Source: an uncultured Rhizobiaceae group bacterium (GTDB taxonomy: Bacteria > Pseudomonadota > Alphaproteobacteria > Rhizobiales > Rhizobiaceae). Taken from it: a stretch of DNA of 64,000 bases. The notes under the pieces are model-generated. The model did not search any database and was not told the DNA's origin. It was given only the letters and a program-made list of their open reading frames with translations. The position numbers and the translations under genes were made by a program. Location of the stretch: NCBI GenBank assembly GCA_937958815.1, contig CALGMR010000006.1:124001-188000 (forward strand). Direction: 5' to 3'. Positions 26,929 to 35,749 of the stretch are shown piece by piece; position 1 is the stretch's first letter, and every line of letters starts with the position of its first letter.

Positions 26929-28020
26929 TCAATTCTTCAAATTGACCATGCGCTCAACCGCAAGTTTGGCTTTTTCCGCCATGAGCGGATCGACAATCAC
27001 TTCCTCTTTCATCTCCAACAGACTGTCGAGAATTTTGGGCAGCGTAATGCGTTTCATATGCGGGCAGAGATTACATGGCTTGATGAATTCAACACCCGGC
27101 GCTTGTTCTTGAATGTTGGACGCCATGGAGCATTCTGTCACCAAAAGAACCTTGGCCCCTGGCTTTTGCCCCAACGCATAGTCAATCATGCCTTTGGTTG
27201 AACCTGTGAAATCTGCAACGGCTGTCACTGTAGTCGGGCACTCTGGGTGCGCGATTATTTGAATGTCTGGATCAGCTTCCTTGTAAGCCAACAATTCTTC
27301 AGCCGTGAAGCGCTCATGCACTTCGCAATGGCCTTTCCATGTGAGAATCTTGACCTTGGTTTGAAGCGCCACGTTTTGCGCAAGATATTCATCAGGAATA
27401 AGCAGCACTTTGTCGACGCCAAAACTTTCCACCACCTGCACGGCATTGGACGACGTGCAACAAATATCGCTTTCCGCTTTCACATCAGCTGACGTGTTTA
27501 CATAGGTGACAATTGGAACGCCGGGATTGGCTTCGCGCAGCAAACGTACGTCTTCGCCTGTAATTGAATCCGCCAAGGAACACCCTGCCCGCATATCGGG
27601 GATCAAGACTGTTTTGGCTGGGTTCAGCAATTTGGAGGTTTCGGCCATAAAGTGAACACCGCACTGAATGATCACATCGGCTTCCACGCGGGTAGCTTCC
27701 ATGGCCAATTGCAAGGAATCGCCCGCAATATCTGCCACGCAGTGATAAATTTCAGGCGTTTGATAATTGTGCGCCAAAATCGCGGCATTGCGCTCTTTTT
27801 TCAACTTGTTGATCGCGTGTACATAGGGCGCGTGAACAGGCCATTCAATTTCAGGAATGTGATGTTTTACTTTCTCATAAAGTGGCGCGGTCGCCTCTGC
27901 CACTTCAGCAGTGTATTCAAGAGATGGACGCTCCAAGCGCTTGAAGCTTTTGCCCCCCGATAGATTGATGTCGCCGTTTGCACCGGCGTTTTCAGGTGTT
28001 GCCTGCTTGGTCGCAACCAT
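26929..28020 (-). CDS. nadA: Quinolinate synthase
   Basis: The 363-aa enzyme condenses iminoaspartate with dihydroxyacetone phosphate to quinolinate and carries a [4Fe-4S] cluster. The likely cluster cysteines are in [18 protein letters not shown] and [23 protein letters not shown] is the N-terminal family block. The track ORF extends 28 codons upstream, but the ATG at 28020 has GGAG nine bases before it and the upstream part overlaps the putative NadQ operator. It is the first gene of the nad operon. Confidence 0.95.
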   Translation of the reverse strand: MVATKQATPENAGANGDINLSGGKSFKRLERPSLEYTAEVAEATAPLYEKVKHHIPEIEWPVHAPYVHAINKLKKERNAAILAHNYQTPEIYHCVADIAGDSLQLAMEATRVEADVIIQCGVHFMAETSKLLNPAKTVLIPDMRAGCSLADSITGEDVRLLREANPGVPIVTYVNTSADVKAESDICCTSSNAVQVVESFGVDKVLLIPDEYLAQNVALQTKVKILTWKGHCEVHERFTAEELLAYKEADPDIQIIAHPECPTTVTAVADFTGSTKGMIDYALGQKPGAKVLLVTECSMASNIQEQAPGVEFIKPCNLCPHMKRITLPKILDSLLEMKEEVIVDPLMAEKAKLAVERMVNLKN

Positions 28021-28059
28021 AGTCAATTCTCCATCAACATCCATTGGGGATGCTTTACA

Positions 28060-28078
28060 TATACTCAATATGAGTATA
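28060..28078. promoter_or_regulatory. Palindrome upstream of nadA, candidate NadQ operator
   Basis: TATACTCA and TGAGTATA are exact inverted 8-base arms around ATA, 39 bases upstream of the nadA ATG. The minus-strand TATACT inside it could serve as the -10 element, so binding would occlude the promoter. The NadQ link is inferred from nadQ lying at the other end of the operon. Confidence 0.65.
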
Positions 28079-28190
28079 ACTATCACATAAAACAAGTCCG
28101 ACACACATCGGACCTGTCTTTCAATACGTCAGCAATCCGTCGTTCGCAACTGTATTGGATTGAATTTCCAACAAGAATTATAAACGCTCT

Positions 28191-28958
28191 TTAGGTGAAG
28201 TTAACGCTCACTTCGCCGAAATCACCGAACTTTGCTGACACTGTTTTGCCTGCAACACCGGGAACGGCTGCTGTACACGTTCCAGATGAGACCCACTGCC
28301 CCGCTTGCAAGCGCTCCCCTTTGGCCGCCAGTTGCTCTGCCAGCCATACAATAGAGTTGATTGGATCTCCCATGACAGGTTGGCCATTGCCTGACTGGAC
28401 GATTTCTGCGTCAACCATGGCTTCGACAACCGTATTTGCCAAATCCTGATTGGCCCAATCGCTCACTTCTGGCCCCACCACAAAGGCTGCATTGCCGCCA
28501 AAATCCATGGTGACGCCAACCCCATTTGCATAGTCCGGATTGCCAATGCAACGCCCTATAACTTCAATTGCCAAATGCACGGTTTCAACAGCTGCTTTTG
28601 CGTTTTCAACAGTGATCGCCTCACCATTTACAGGGAAGTCTTTGGCCATTTTGAATGCGTATTCAGGTTCAACTGCGCCGACGCATGAGGTCTTTTTCAA
28701 GTCTTCACCACTGTTCATGACGCCAAGTTCGGCCATAGGGCCATAAAACGGGCTGTCTATTCCAAAGCCTTTTTGCGCCGCTTCATTGGTGGCGCCCACT
28801 TTCCAACCCACGCTTGGCGATCCCAATTGATCAAAGGCTTGCGCTTGAATATCCATCGCATCATCGCGATTGGGTGCTGGATCAGGCAAAGCCATTTGGG
28901 TTTGCTCACCTGATTTACGCGCAGCAACAATTTGAGCGGCCATTTCAGATTTGTTCAT
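28191..28958 (-). CDS. 2-keto-4-pentenoate hydratase / fumarylacetoacetase-fold protein
   Basis: The 255-aa protein has the hydratase/decarboxylase (MhpD-like) pattern: LGSPSVGWKVGATN, SCVGAVEPEYAFKMAKDFP with the metal-binding E-x-E-type residues, and GDPINSIVWLAEQLAAKGERLQAGQWVSSGTCT. Relatives hydrate 2-hydroxypenta-2,4-dienoate in aromatic catabolism. No other meta-cleavage genes are nearby, so the substrate is uncertain. ATG 28958 is preferred to the track's start 14 codons upstream. It is divergent from an MFS transporter. Confidence 0.82.
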   Translation of the reverse strand: MNKSEMAAQIVAARKSGEQTQMALPDPAPNRDDAMDIQAQAFDQLGSPSVGWKVGATNEAAQKGFGIDSPFYGPMAELGVMNSGEDLKKTSCVGAVEPEYAFKMAKDFPVNGEAITVENAKAAVETVHLAIEVIGRCIGNPDYANGVGVTMDFGGNAAFVVGPEVSDWANQDLANTVVEAMVDAEIVQSGNGQPVMGDPINSIVWLAEQLAAKGERLQAGQWVSSGTCTAAVPGVAGKTVSAKFGDFGEVSVNFT

Positions 28959-28974
28959 GAGAGTAGTCCTTCGC

Positions 28975-28986
28975 CAAAATATTTTG
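28975..28986. promoter_or_regulatory. 12-bp palindrome between hydratase and MFS genes
   Basis: CAAAATATTTTG is perfectly self-complementary and lies 17 bases upstream of the hydratase ATG, next to a second inverted repeat. It may be a regulator site for the divergent pair, but AT-rich palindromes also arise by chance. Confidence 0.35.
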
Positions 28987-29002
28987 ATGGTTTTAATCAA
29001 AA
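28982..29002. promoter_or_regulatory. Inverted repeat, possible operator of the divergent pair
   Basis: TTTTGAT and ATCAAAA are exact 7-base arms around GGTTTTA. The repeat overlaps the neighbouring palindrome and sits in the 111-base region between the hydratase and the MFS gene. Confidence 0.4.
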
Positions 29003-29069
29003 ACTTTCATTCGCACAGCCCAAGAATTCAGATTAGTCTTTTTATGTTCAGTTTTGGAGAATCTGCCGC

Positions 29070-30308
29070 ATGTCACAAATCGAGACCCCAAGTGCTCCAG
29101 TTCGTTGGAGACCGCCTGTTTGGTTGATCATCACTTGTGGTTGCACCATTGCTTTGTTGGCCTTTGGCCCACGCTCGGCCATGGGATTTTTCCAAGAACC
29201 CATTTTGCAAGACAAAGGCTGGAACAGCACAACATTTGGTTTGGCAATCGCGATCCAAAATCTGGCTTGGGGTTTGGGGCAACCCATATTTGGTGCTTTG
29301 GCCGACCGATATGGCGCTTATCGCTCGTTGGCCGTTGGTGGAATTATTTACGCGCTGGGCCTATATCTCATGGCCACCGCCGATGCACCGATCTGGCTGC
29401 ATATTGGTGGCGGCGTGTTGGTCGGCTTGGGTGTCGCCGCGGGATCATTCGGCATCATTTTATCGGTCTTTGCTCGAAATGTTGCCCCCGAACAGCGGTC
29501 TTTTGTGTTCGGCATGGGCACAGCTGCAGGCTCCGCAGGCATGTTCTTATTCTCCCCGCTATCTGCTGGTCTTATTGCAAACTTTGGCTGGTCACACGCA
29601 CTTGTGGTTCTGTCAGCCATGATGCTGCTCATCCCTGTTCTGGCCATACCGCTCTATGGCAATTCGACAGATTCAAAAATTCCGCAAGAAAACATCAATC
29701 AAACGATTGCTGAGGCGCTTAAAGAAGCCATGTCTCATAAGTCCTATCTGCTTTTGATTTCAGGGTTTTTTGTCTGTGGATTTCAGGTTGCTTTCATTAC
29801 GGCGCATTTTCCAAAATATATTGCTGATATTGGCATCGCGCCAATTTACGCCGTTTGGGCAATTGCTCTGATCGGCCTTTTCAATGTATTCGGATCACTT
29901 GCTTCCGGCATTATCGGGCAACGCTATTCCAAACCCTATTTTCTGTCGCTCATTTACATCGGTCGCTCCATTGCCGTGACAGCCTTTTTGCTCTTGCCGC
30001 AAACGCCGACCAGCGTCGTCGTATTTGCAATTGTCATGGGCTTGTTGTGGCTTTCCACGGTTGCGCCAACAAACGCTTTGGTGGCCATTATGTTTGGTAC
30101 ACGCCATTTGGGCATGTTGGGTGGTGTTGTGTTTTTCTCACACCAGATCGGCTCATTTTTGGGCGTGTATTTTGGCGGATATTTGCGCGATACATCAGGC
30201 AGTTATGATGTTGTTTGGTGGTTGGGTGTCGCACTCGGGTTGTTTGCAGCCCTTGTCCATTGGCCCATCAAAGAAGCGCCCGTAGAGCGAGGCGCGGTTC
30301 CAGCCTAA
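29070..30308 (+). CDS. Major facilitator superfamily transporter
   Basis: The 412-aa protein has about 12 hydrophobic helices and the MFS loop motif (GALADRYGAYRSLAVGG) between helices 2 and 3. MGFFQEPILQDKGWNSTTFGLAIAIQNL resembles monocarboxylate/oxalate-formate-type (OFA or MCT-like) carriers. The ATG has GGAG about ten bases upstream. The divergent hydratase gene suggests an organic-acid substrate (inference). Its stop overlaps that of the convergent thioesterase gene. Confidence 0.86.
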   Translation: MSQIETPSAPVRWRPPVWLIITCGCTIALLAFGPRSAMGFFQEPILQDKGWNSTTFGLAIAIQNLAWGLGQPIFGALADRYGAYRSLAVGGIIYALGLYLMATADAPIWLHIGGGVLVGLGVAAGSFGIILSVFARNVAPEQRSFVFGMGTAAGSAGMFLFSPLSAGLIANFGWSHALVVLSAMMLLIPVLAIPLYGNSTDSKIPQENINQTIAEALKEAMSHKSYLLLISGFFVCGFQVAFITAHFPKYIADIGIAPIYAVWAIALIGLFNVFGSLASGIIGQRYSKPYFLSLIYIGRSIAVTAFLLLPQTPTSVVVFAIVMGLLWLSTVAPTNALVAIMFGTRHLGMLGGVVFFSHQIGSFLGVYFGGYLRDTSGSYDVVWWLGVALGLFAALVHWPIKEAPVERGAVPA

Positions 30309-30811
30309 ACAGGAATTTTGAACACCGAACATGTTTGAGTACCGTGGGCAAACAGTTTGCCATTCTCATCGGTCAATTTCGCTTCCGAAGTGGCCAATTG
30401 ACGTCCCGGATGAATGACCTTTCCACGGGCGAACAATCGCCCTGTATCGGGCAAAATGGGTCGAACATAATTCAATTTCAACTCCACCGTCGTGCTGGCA
30501 TGACCGACGGGACAAATGCTGTGCACCGCGCAGGCCAATGCAGAATCCAAAAGCGTTGCAGCATAACCGCCATGCACAGTTCCAATAGGGTTCATATACT
30601 CACTTGAGGGAATGCCCGTGAATGTAACCTCGCCCTCTGAAACTTCCGACAGCCGAAAGTTTAGGGCTTTGCTGATGGTGGGTGCAGGGAATTTTCCTTC
30701 TAAAATTCCGTTGAGATAATCATAGCCTGAAATCTCCACCAGATCAGCCATTTCCGCCACGCCGAATCCTTGGGGAAGCGGCTGGCCATCCAAATACTCC
30801 ATTTCAGACAT
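30305..30811 (-). CDS. PaaI-family hotdog thioesterase
   Basis: The 168-aa protein has the hotdog acyl-CoA thioesterase pattern with the motif HGGYAATLLDSALACAVHS containing the conserved HGG and catalytic acid, followed by ASTTVELKLNYVRPI. It would hydrolyse acyl- or arylacyl-CoA. It starts one base downstream of the recO stop on the same strand, so it may be the last gene of the lepB-rnc-era-recO transcript. Confidence 0.85.
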   Translation of the reverse strand: MSEMEYLDGQPLPQGFGVAEMADLVEISGYDYLNGILEGKFPAPTISKALNFRLSEVSEGEVTFTGIPSSEYMNPIGTVHGGYAATLLDSALACAVHSICPVGHASTTVELKLNYVRPILPDTGRLFARGKVIHPGRQLATSEAKLTDENGKLFAHGTQTCSVFKIPV

Positions 30812-30812
30812 T

Positions 30813-31559
30813 TTAGTCTTTTCCCTTCAAAAGCTTTGCGAGTGCACGAACCAGGCTGTTGCGTTCCACAGGAACATCGATGCCTCTTGCCATATAAACA
30901 TGGCGATCGAAAAAGAAACTGGTCAATTCGAAACCGCTTTCAATGTCTGCCCATTCGGCTGCGCTGCTGCGTTCCAAATCTCGCTCCAGTAAAAACGATG
31001 GCAATTGCAGCATTTTGTCGGCCCAGGGTTTACCGGCTTCAGCACTAACTGCCCTGCCAGACTTTGGCGACACATATAAAAGATTAGCCGTTTGGCCCGT
31101 TGCAGCGCAGGCGGAAAGATCGAGCCCAAACCCCAGTTCTTCCAAAATAGACAACTCAAAGCGCACCACCAACTCACCAGCAATGGCAGGATTTTCCAAA
31201 TTGTCCAAAACAATTGCCAAAACATCATAGAGATTAGCATGGGCGTCGCGCTCCGGCAGCAGTCGCAAATGGGAAGCCAGCACTTGCAACGCATAAACCC
31301 CGTGAGCGGTTTCCATGAGCTTTGATGCGCGCATGGAAACGCTTTCCAATTTGAACTGTCCCAGATGGTCTTCAAGGCGGGCTCGCCAAGTGGCGCGCAC
31401 AGTGTTTCCCGGTTGCAGCAATGGCCGCATGGTGCGCGATCTTCCACCATGAACGACACCCAAATGCCGCCCTCTTTCGCGAGTCATCAATTCGGCAATG
31501 ACGGCCGTCTCACCGTGTTTGCGAACGCCTAAGACAATGGCTTGATCAGACCATTCCAT
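30813..31559 (-). CDS. recO: DNA repair protein RecO
   Basis: The 248-aa protein has the RecO OB-fold N-terminus (MEWSDQAIVLGVRKHGETAVIAELMTRE pattern) and a helical C-terminal part with LGFGLDLSACAATG. RecO loads RecA onto SSB-coated DNA with RecR in gap repair. It follows era by 6 bases in the conserved lepB-rnc-era-recO order. Confidence 0.93.
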   Translation of the reverse strand: MEWSDQAIVLGVRKHGETAVIAELMTRERGRHLGVVHGGRSRTMRPLLQPGNTVRATWRARLEDHLGQFKLESVSMRASKLMETAHGVYALQVLASHLRLLPERDAHANLYDVLAIVLDNLENPAIAGELVVRFELSILEELGFGLDLSACAATGQTANLLYVSPKSGRAVSAEAGKPWADKMLQLPSFLLERDLERSSAAEWADIESGFELTSFFFDRHVYMARGIDVPVERNSLVRALAKLLKGKD

Positions 31560-31565
31560 GGCAAA

Positions 31566-32486
31566 TTATTTGGGAAATTCCAGCCCCATCTCGCGGTATC
31601 GCTCGGGGTCATCAATCCAGTTTTCACGCACTTTTACAAACAAGAACAGATGCACATTCTGGCCCAACATGTCGCTCAATTCTTTGCGCGCCGCCGTCGA
31701 TATGGCCTTGATGGTTTCGCCCTTGTTGCCAATGACGATTTTCTTGTGGGCGTTGCGCTGGATGTAAATGACCTGATCGATTTTCACGCTGCCATCTTTG
31801 CGCTCTTCCCATCCTTCCACTTCCACATGAGCGGAATAGGGCAGCTCTTGGTGCAAGCGCAAAAACAGTTTCTCGCGGGTTACTTCAGCAGCGAGAATAC
31901 GCGCAGGCAAATCGGACACCTGATCTTCGGGATAGAGGAAGGGCCCTTCCGGCATCTCGTTCGCAAGATGATTCATAAAATCATCGCAACCATCACCATT
32001 TAAAGCGGAAATGAGAAAAGTTTTGTCGAAATGGGCACGTTCCGTTGCGGCTTTCACCAGCGCCAAAAGTTGTTCACGTGGCACGCGATCAATCTTGTTG
32101 AGCAGCAAAATTTTGGGCAGTTTCACGCTGTCGAGATTGTCCAGAATACGTTCAGCATCGCCGCGAATGCCACGCTCGGCATCAATGAGCAATGCGACCG
32201 TATCAGCGTCCTTGGCACCGCCCCAAGCGGCATCCACCATCGCGCGGTCAAGCCTGCGACGCGGTTGGAAAATACCAGGCGTGTCGGCAAAAATGATCTG
32301 GCTGTTCCCGCGCATCGCAATACCACGAATGACAGCGCGGGTGGTTTGAACTTTGTGACTGACAATCGAAACCTTGGTGCCAACCAAGCGATTGATCAAA
32401 GTTGATTTACCTGCATTGGGCGCACCGATAAGGGCGACAAATCCAGCGCGGGTTGGTTGGTCAGCAGACTGGCCATCTGAGCTCAT
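31566..32486 (-). CDS. era: GTPase Era
   Basis: The 306-aa protein shows G1 GAPNAGKST, G3 DTPGIF, G4 NKID and G5 SALNGDG, followed by a C-terminal KH domain (GNKGETIKAISTAARKEL). Era binds the 3' end of 16S rRNA and acts in 30S subunit maturation. The ATG overlaps the rnc stop by 4 bases. Confidence 0.96.
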   Translation of the reverse strand: MSSDGQSADQPTRAGFVALIGAPNAGKSTLINRLVGTKVSIVSHKVQTTRAVIRGIAMRGNSQIIFADTPGIFQPRRRLDRAMVDAAWGGAKDADTVALLIDAERGIRGDAERILDNLDSVKLPKILLLNKIDRVPREQLLALVKAATERAHFDKTFLISALNGDGCDDFMNHLANEMPEGPFLYPEDQVSDLPARILAAEVTREKLFLRLHQELPYSAHVEVEGWEERKDGSVKIDQVIYIQRNAHKKIVIGNKGETIKAISTAARKELSDMLGQNVHLFLFVKVRENWIDDPERYREMGLEFPK

Positions 32487-33223
32487 ATGGTGTTTTCCTC
32501 AATGATGCCGTCTTTGTTCATGATCCACACTTTCTCTCTTAGCAAAACCGCTTGCGCGGCAGATTGTTCTGCTGCCCGTTTGGATCGCCCCTGCCCTTTG
32601 CAACTTTCAATGCCTTCCACCTTCACTTCAACGGTGAAAATTGGATCGTGATCCGGCCCCGATCTATCTGCAATAACATAAAATGGGGTGGCGGATGTTC
32701 TCGTGTGCGCCCATTCTTGCAGCGCCGTTTTGCTGTCACGTGTTCCAGCACCTGCACTTTGCAGACGATCTTTCCAATATTTGTTCACAAATGCCGATGC
32801 GGCTTCTAACCCAGCATCGAGATAAATTGCAGCAATGAGTGATTCAACGACATCGGCCCGCACGCTTTTCATGCGCTTTCCGGTCAGTTGTTTCACATCA
32901 GCACCCGCATGAATGAATTCGTGCAAGCCAATCTCATCAGAGATTTGAGCACACATATTGCCGCTGACAAGCGTATTAAGCCTGACCGACAATTCGCCTT
33001 CGCGGGCATCGGGAAATTCAAAAAACAACATTTCGGCAATGCAAATGCCCAAAATGCGGTCGCCCAAAAACTCCAAACGTTCGTAGTGTGAAATTTCACC
33101 TGCTTTTTTTGATGCACTGGAATGGGTCAACGCGCGCACAAGCCGTTCATGCGACTTGAACTTGTGCTCAATAATCGTTTCCAGCTGCGCTATTTTCTGC
33201 GCGGTGAGACGAACTGAACTCAA
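32483..33223 (-). CDS. rnc: Ribonuclease III
   Basis: The 246-aa enzyme has the catalytic signature ERLEFLGDRILG, the second acidic site in VRADVVESLIAAIYLD, and a C-terminal dsRNA-binding domain (SKTALQEWAHTR). It processes rRNA precursors and double-stranded RNA. The ORF track runs upstream into lepB; the TTG at 33223, one base after the lepB stop (TAGGTTG), gives the normal length. Confidence 0.94.
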   Translation of the reverse strand: MSSVRLTAQKIAQLETIIEHKFKSHERLVRALTHSSASKKAGEISHYERLEFLGDRILGICIAEMLFFEFPDAREGELSVRLNTLVSGNMCAQISDEIGLHEFIHAGADVKQLTGKRMKSVRADVVESLIAAIYLDAGLEAASAFVNKYWKDRLQSAGAGTRDSKTALQEWAHTRTSATPFYVIADRSGPDHDPIFTVEVKVEGIESCKGQGRSKRAAEQSAAQAVLLREKVWIMNKDGIIEENTI

Positions 33224-33224
33224 C

Positions 33225-34004
33225 CTACAAACCCGTGAATATGCGGCCCCAGCGCATATCGCTCGGCCAGCGCCAGAACTGATAAGCTGGTGTGCCATTG
33301 TCAAGCGATAAGAAAATCACCTGCGCTTTGCCTACCAAATTTTCATAAGGCACAAAGCCAACGGAATAGCGGCTGTCGTCTGAATTGTCGCGGTTGTCGC
33401 CCATGAAGAAATAGTGGCCTTCTGGGACCGTGTATTCATTTGTGTTGTCGGAACGGTTTCCCGGCTGCGTATCGATTGTTTGATAGCTCAAGCCAGACGC
33501 AAGAGTTTCTTGATAGATCGGAACAGACAGGCTTTCGCGGAAAGTTTGCTCACTAAATGTGCCACTCTGCTTTCGATCGATTGGAGCACCATTCAAATAT
33601 ACAACGCTGTCTTTGAGCTGAATCTTGTCACCCGGCAAACCAACAAGACGCTTGATGAAATCTGTGTTCAATTGATTTGGCGGACGGAAAACGATGACGT
33701 CACCGCGCTCTGGTTCACCGCCCCAAATTCGACCGCTGAAAAGGTTGGGCGAAAACGGGAAAGAATATTTGCTATAGCCATAGGAATATTTGGACACGAA
33801 TAGGTAGTCACCAACCAAAAGAGTGGGCTTCATACTGCCGGACGGAATGTTGAAGGGTTGGAACAAAAATGTGCGCAGAACCAGAGCCAATATCAGCGCT
33901 TGGATGACGACAGAAACGGTTTCCCATACTGCATTTTCTTGTTTTTGCGGTTTGTTTTTAGCCAAATCCGTATTCCTTAAATCTATCTGCTTTTGCAGTG
34001 ACAC
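33225..34004 (-). CDS. lepB: Signal peptidase I
   Basis: This 259-aa membrane peptidase removes signal peptides from exported proteins. The catalytic serine is in PSGSMKPTLLVGDYLFVSK, the general-base lysine in FIKRLVGLPGD, and the box GDNRDNSDDSR is intact. One N-terminal transmembrane helix is present. In relatives acpS usually precedes lepB; here acpS lies more than 6 kb away on the other strand. Confidence 0.95.
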   Translation of the reverse strand: MSLQKQIDLRNTDLAKNKPQKQENAVWETVSVVIQALILALVLRTFLFQPFNIPSGSMKPTLLVGDYLFVSKYSYGYSKYSFPFSPNLFSGRIWGGEPERGDVIVFRPPNQLNTDFIKRLVGLPGDKIQLKDSVVYLNGAPIDRKQSGTFSEQTFRESLSVPIYQETLASGLSYQTIDTQPGNRSDNTNEYTVPEGHYFFMGDNRDNSDDSRYSVGFVPYENLVGKAQVIFLSLDNGTPAYQFWRWPSDMRWGRIFTGL

Positions 34005-34092
34005 TGCTTATGCCGAGTGCGCTGGCATTGAGCAAGTTGAAAACTGGAAGAATGTGCCGTTGCAATTCGGCAAAAATGGGAATGCGCACCAT

Positions 34093-34761
34093 TCAGGCGA
34101 GCATTGAGCGCGCTTTTTCAAAAACATCGTAGAACATGCGCTCAGTCAATCGGCCCGTATTGGTGTTGTAACGCGAGCAATGATAGCTTGAAATCACATC
34201 ATATTGCGCCATTTCGTGCACCACATTGTGGGCAAATGGCACTGATGCCACTCTCACCTGCAAAGTTCGCGCTGTGCTGTCATGAGATATTTTTCCAAGC
34301 GTCACCAAGACCTGCAAGTTCGGGAAACAAGAAATGGTTTGGGCCAAAAATGGGCGACAGGAATTTATTTCAGCACCAATTGGTTTGTTTTCGGGTGGCA
34401 CGCACCGCACCGCATTGGTGATAGCACAATCGACAAGCTTCAAACTGTCATTGGGGTCGGCTTCGTAGCGACCTTTGGCAAAATCATATTTCACAAGCGT
34501 GTCGTATAAAAGATCACCCGCCCAATCCCCCGTGAACGGCCGTCCTGTTTGGTTGGCGCCTTTGAGACCTGGGGCCAGACCAACGACGAGCAGCCGAACA
34601 GCATCAGCGCCGCCATGTTCTGCATCGGGCAGCCATGTGGGAACGGGCGCGTTGTGAAAGCTTGGGTTCAGGTCGCGATGTTTGTGCCGAAACGCGACCA
34701 AGCGAGGACATAGCGAGCAATCGCGCGACGGTTCAGCATTTGGATTTGTAAGAGCAGCCAT
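34093..34761 (-). CDS. Uracil-DNA glycosylase, family 5 (UDGb)
   Basis: The protein of about 222 aa has Fe-S-type cysteines (CSLCPRLV near the N-terminus, CVPPENKP and later), motif 1 GLAPGLKGANQTGRPFTGDWAG and a C-terminal SSYHCSRYNTNTGRLT. These match family 5 (UDGb) glycosylases, which remove uracil and hypoxanthine from DNA. ATG 34761 is preferred over the track's TTG at 34779. It is on the same strand as lepB, 88 bases away. Confidence 0.88.
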   Translation of the reverse strand: MAALTNPNAEPSRDCSLCPRLVAFRHKHRDLNPSFHNAPVPTWLPDAEHGGADAVRLLVVGLAPGLKGANQTGRPFTGDWAGDLLYDTLVKYDFAKGRYEADPNDSLKLVDCAITNAVRCVPPENKPIGAEINSCRPFLAQTISCFPNLQVLVTLGKISHDSTARTLQVRVASVPFAHNVVHEMAQYDVISSYHCSRYNTNTGRLTERMFYDVFEKARSMLA

Positions 34762-34812
34762 GGCGGCGTTTATGAACAATTGTTTCCAAAAAACAAACGA
34801 TTTTCGCCGGCC

Positions 34813-35358
34813 TCAAGCTTCATCCACGTCCAAGTCGTCTCTGCCCACTTCGGTTTGCAGGGACTGTATGTCCAAATAGAAATCTGCTTGGCGGCGCAGT
34901 TCATCGGCAATCATGGGTGGCTGGCTCTTGGTGGTGGAAACCACAGTAACGCGCTTTCCCTTACTTTGCAGCGCCTGCACCAATCTGCGGAAATCTCCAT
35001 CGCCCGAAAACAGCACAAAATGATCCACGGTTGGTGCCAATTCCAAGGCATCTACAGTCAATTCAATGTCCATATTGCCCTTCACTTTGCGGCGACCTGC
35101 AGCATCGGTGAATTCTTTGGCGGGTTTGGTGACCACTGTATAACCGTTGTAGTCCAACCAATCGATCAGCGGGCGGATGGACGAATATTCCTGATCTTCC
35201 ACAAGTGCGGTATAATAATAAGCGCGCAACAAATAACCGCGCTTTTGAAACGTTTTCAGCAATTGTTTGTAATCAATGTCAAAGCCCAAAGCTTTGGACG
35301 TCGCATACAAATTCGCACCGTCTATGAGCAAAACAATCTTTTCGCGTTCATCAAACAT
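34813..35358 (-). CDS. NYN domain protein (LabA/DUF88)
   Basis: The 181-aa protein has the PIN-like NYN fold with conserved acidic residues: VLLIDGANLYATS, KGNMDIELTVDALEL and FSGDGDFRRLVQALQSKGKRV. Such proteins are predicted metal-dependent ribonucleases. It is often found near rpoZ and rsh in Rhizobiales. Confidence 0.88.
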   Translation of the reverse strand: MFDEREKIVLLIDGANLYATSKALGFDIDYKQLLKTFQKRGYLLRAYYYTALVEDQEYSSIRPLIDWLDYNGYTVVTKPAKEFTDAAGRRKVKGNMDIELTVDALELAPTVDHFVLFSGDGDFRRLVQALQSKGKRVTVVSTTKSQPPMIADELRRQADFYLDIQSLQTEVGRDDLDVDEA

Positions 35359-35749
35359 CTAAAATTACCTTTTGCAGCTCAAAGACTGCTCAGAAATAAA
35401 TTGGTCACAGAATCTCGGCCTCAAAGACCACGCTGTTTCTGCACCACCATAACTTGAGAATGCGGGATCACGTTTCAACTCATTCAAAATAAACGTGATC
35501 GCATTTAGGCGGCGATAAATGGAGAGACAATGGCTGCTTGCCGGCCCAAGCCGACTATGTTCTTAACGATATGATGTCAGCTATGCGAGCGACTGACTTC
35601 TTAAATAGCTATGTCGCGACTCAAAAAGCTAAAGGTTACGTCAGGGTATAAACTCTACATTGATAGCCATTCAGTTCGTTGGCTCCAATATGACACCAAA
35701 AAAGCCGCCCCCGAAGGAGCGGCTCTCAAATTCTATCTGATATGCTGGG
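35359..35749. other. Intergenic region without a recognisable gene
   Basis: This 391-base stretch holds the terminator of the PRC-barrel gene at its right end. A frame that reads ADYVLNDMMSAMRATDFL near 35550-35640 is open for about 50 codons but has no convincing start or family. Several very short ORFs follow GGAG-like sequences. No RNA gene was recognised. Confidence 0.5.
35698..35724 (-). terminator. Rho-independent terminator of the PRC-barrel gene
   Basis: On the minus strand AGCCGCTCC-TTCG-GGGGCGGCT forms a 9-bp stem (one G-U pair) with a UUCG tetraloop, followed by TTTTTT. It lies about 26 bases after the stop codon at 35750. Confidence 0.9.

Noticed and set aside
26641-27201. 186-aa plus-strand ORF
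   Set aside because: It is antisense to nadA and the DUF6614 gene and shows no domain.
28021-28104. Longer NadA N-terminus given by the ORF track
   Set aside because: The extension translates the palindromic operator; a well-placed GGAG supports the ATG at 28020.
35519-35645. Short ORFs (14-26 codons) after GGAGAGACA in the 391-base gap
   Set aside because: They are very short, lack recognisable features and the frames with longer open reading have no start codon.
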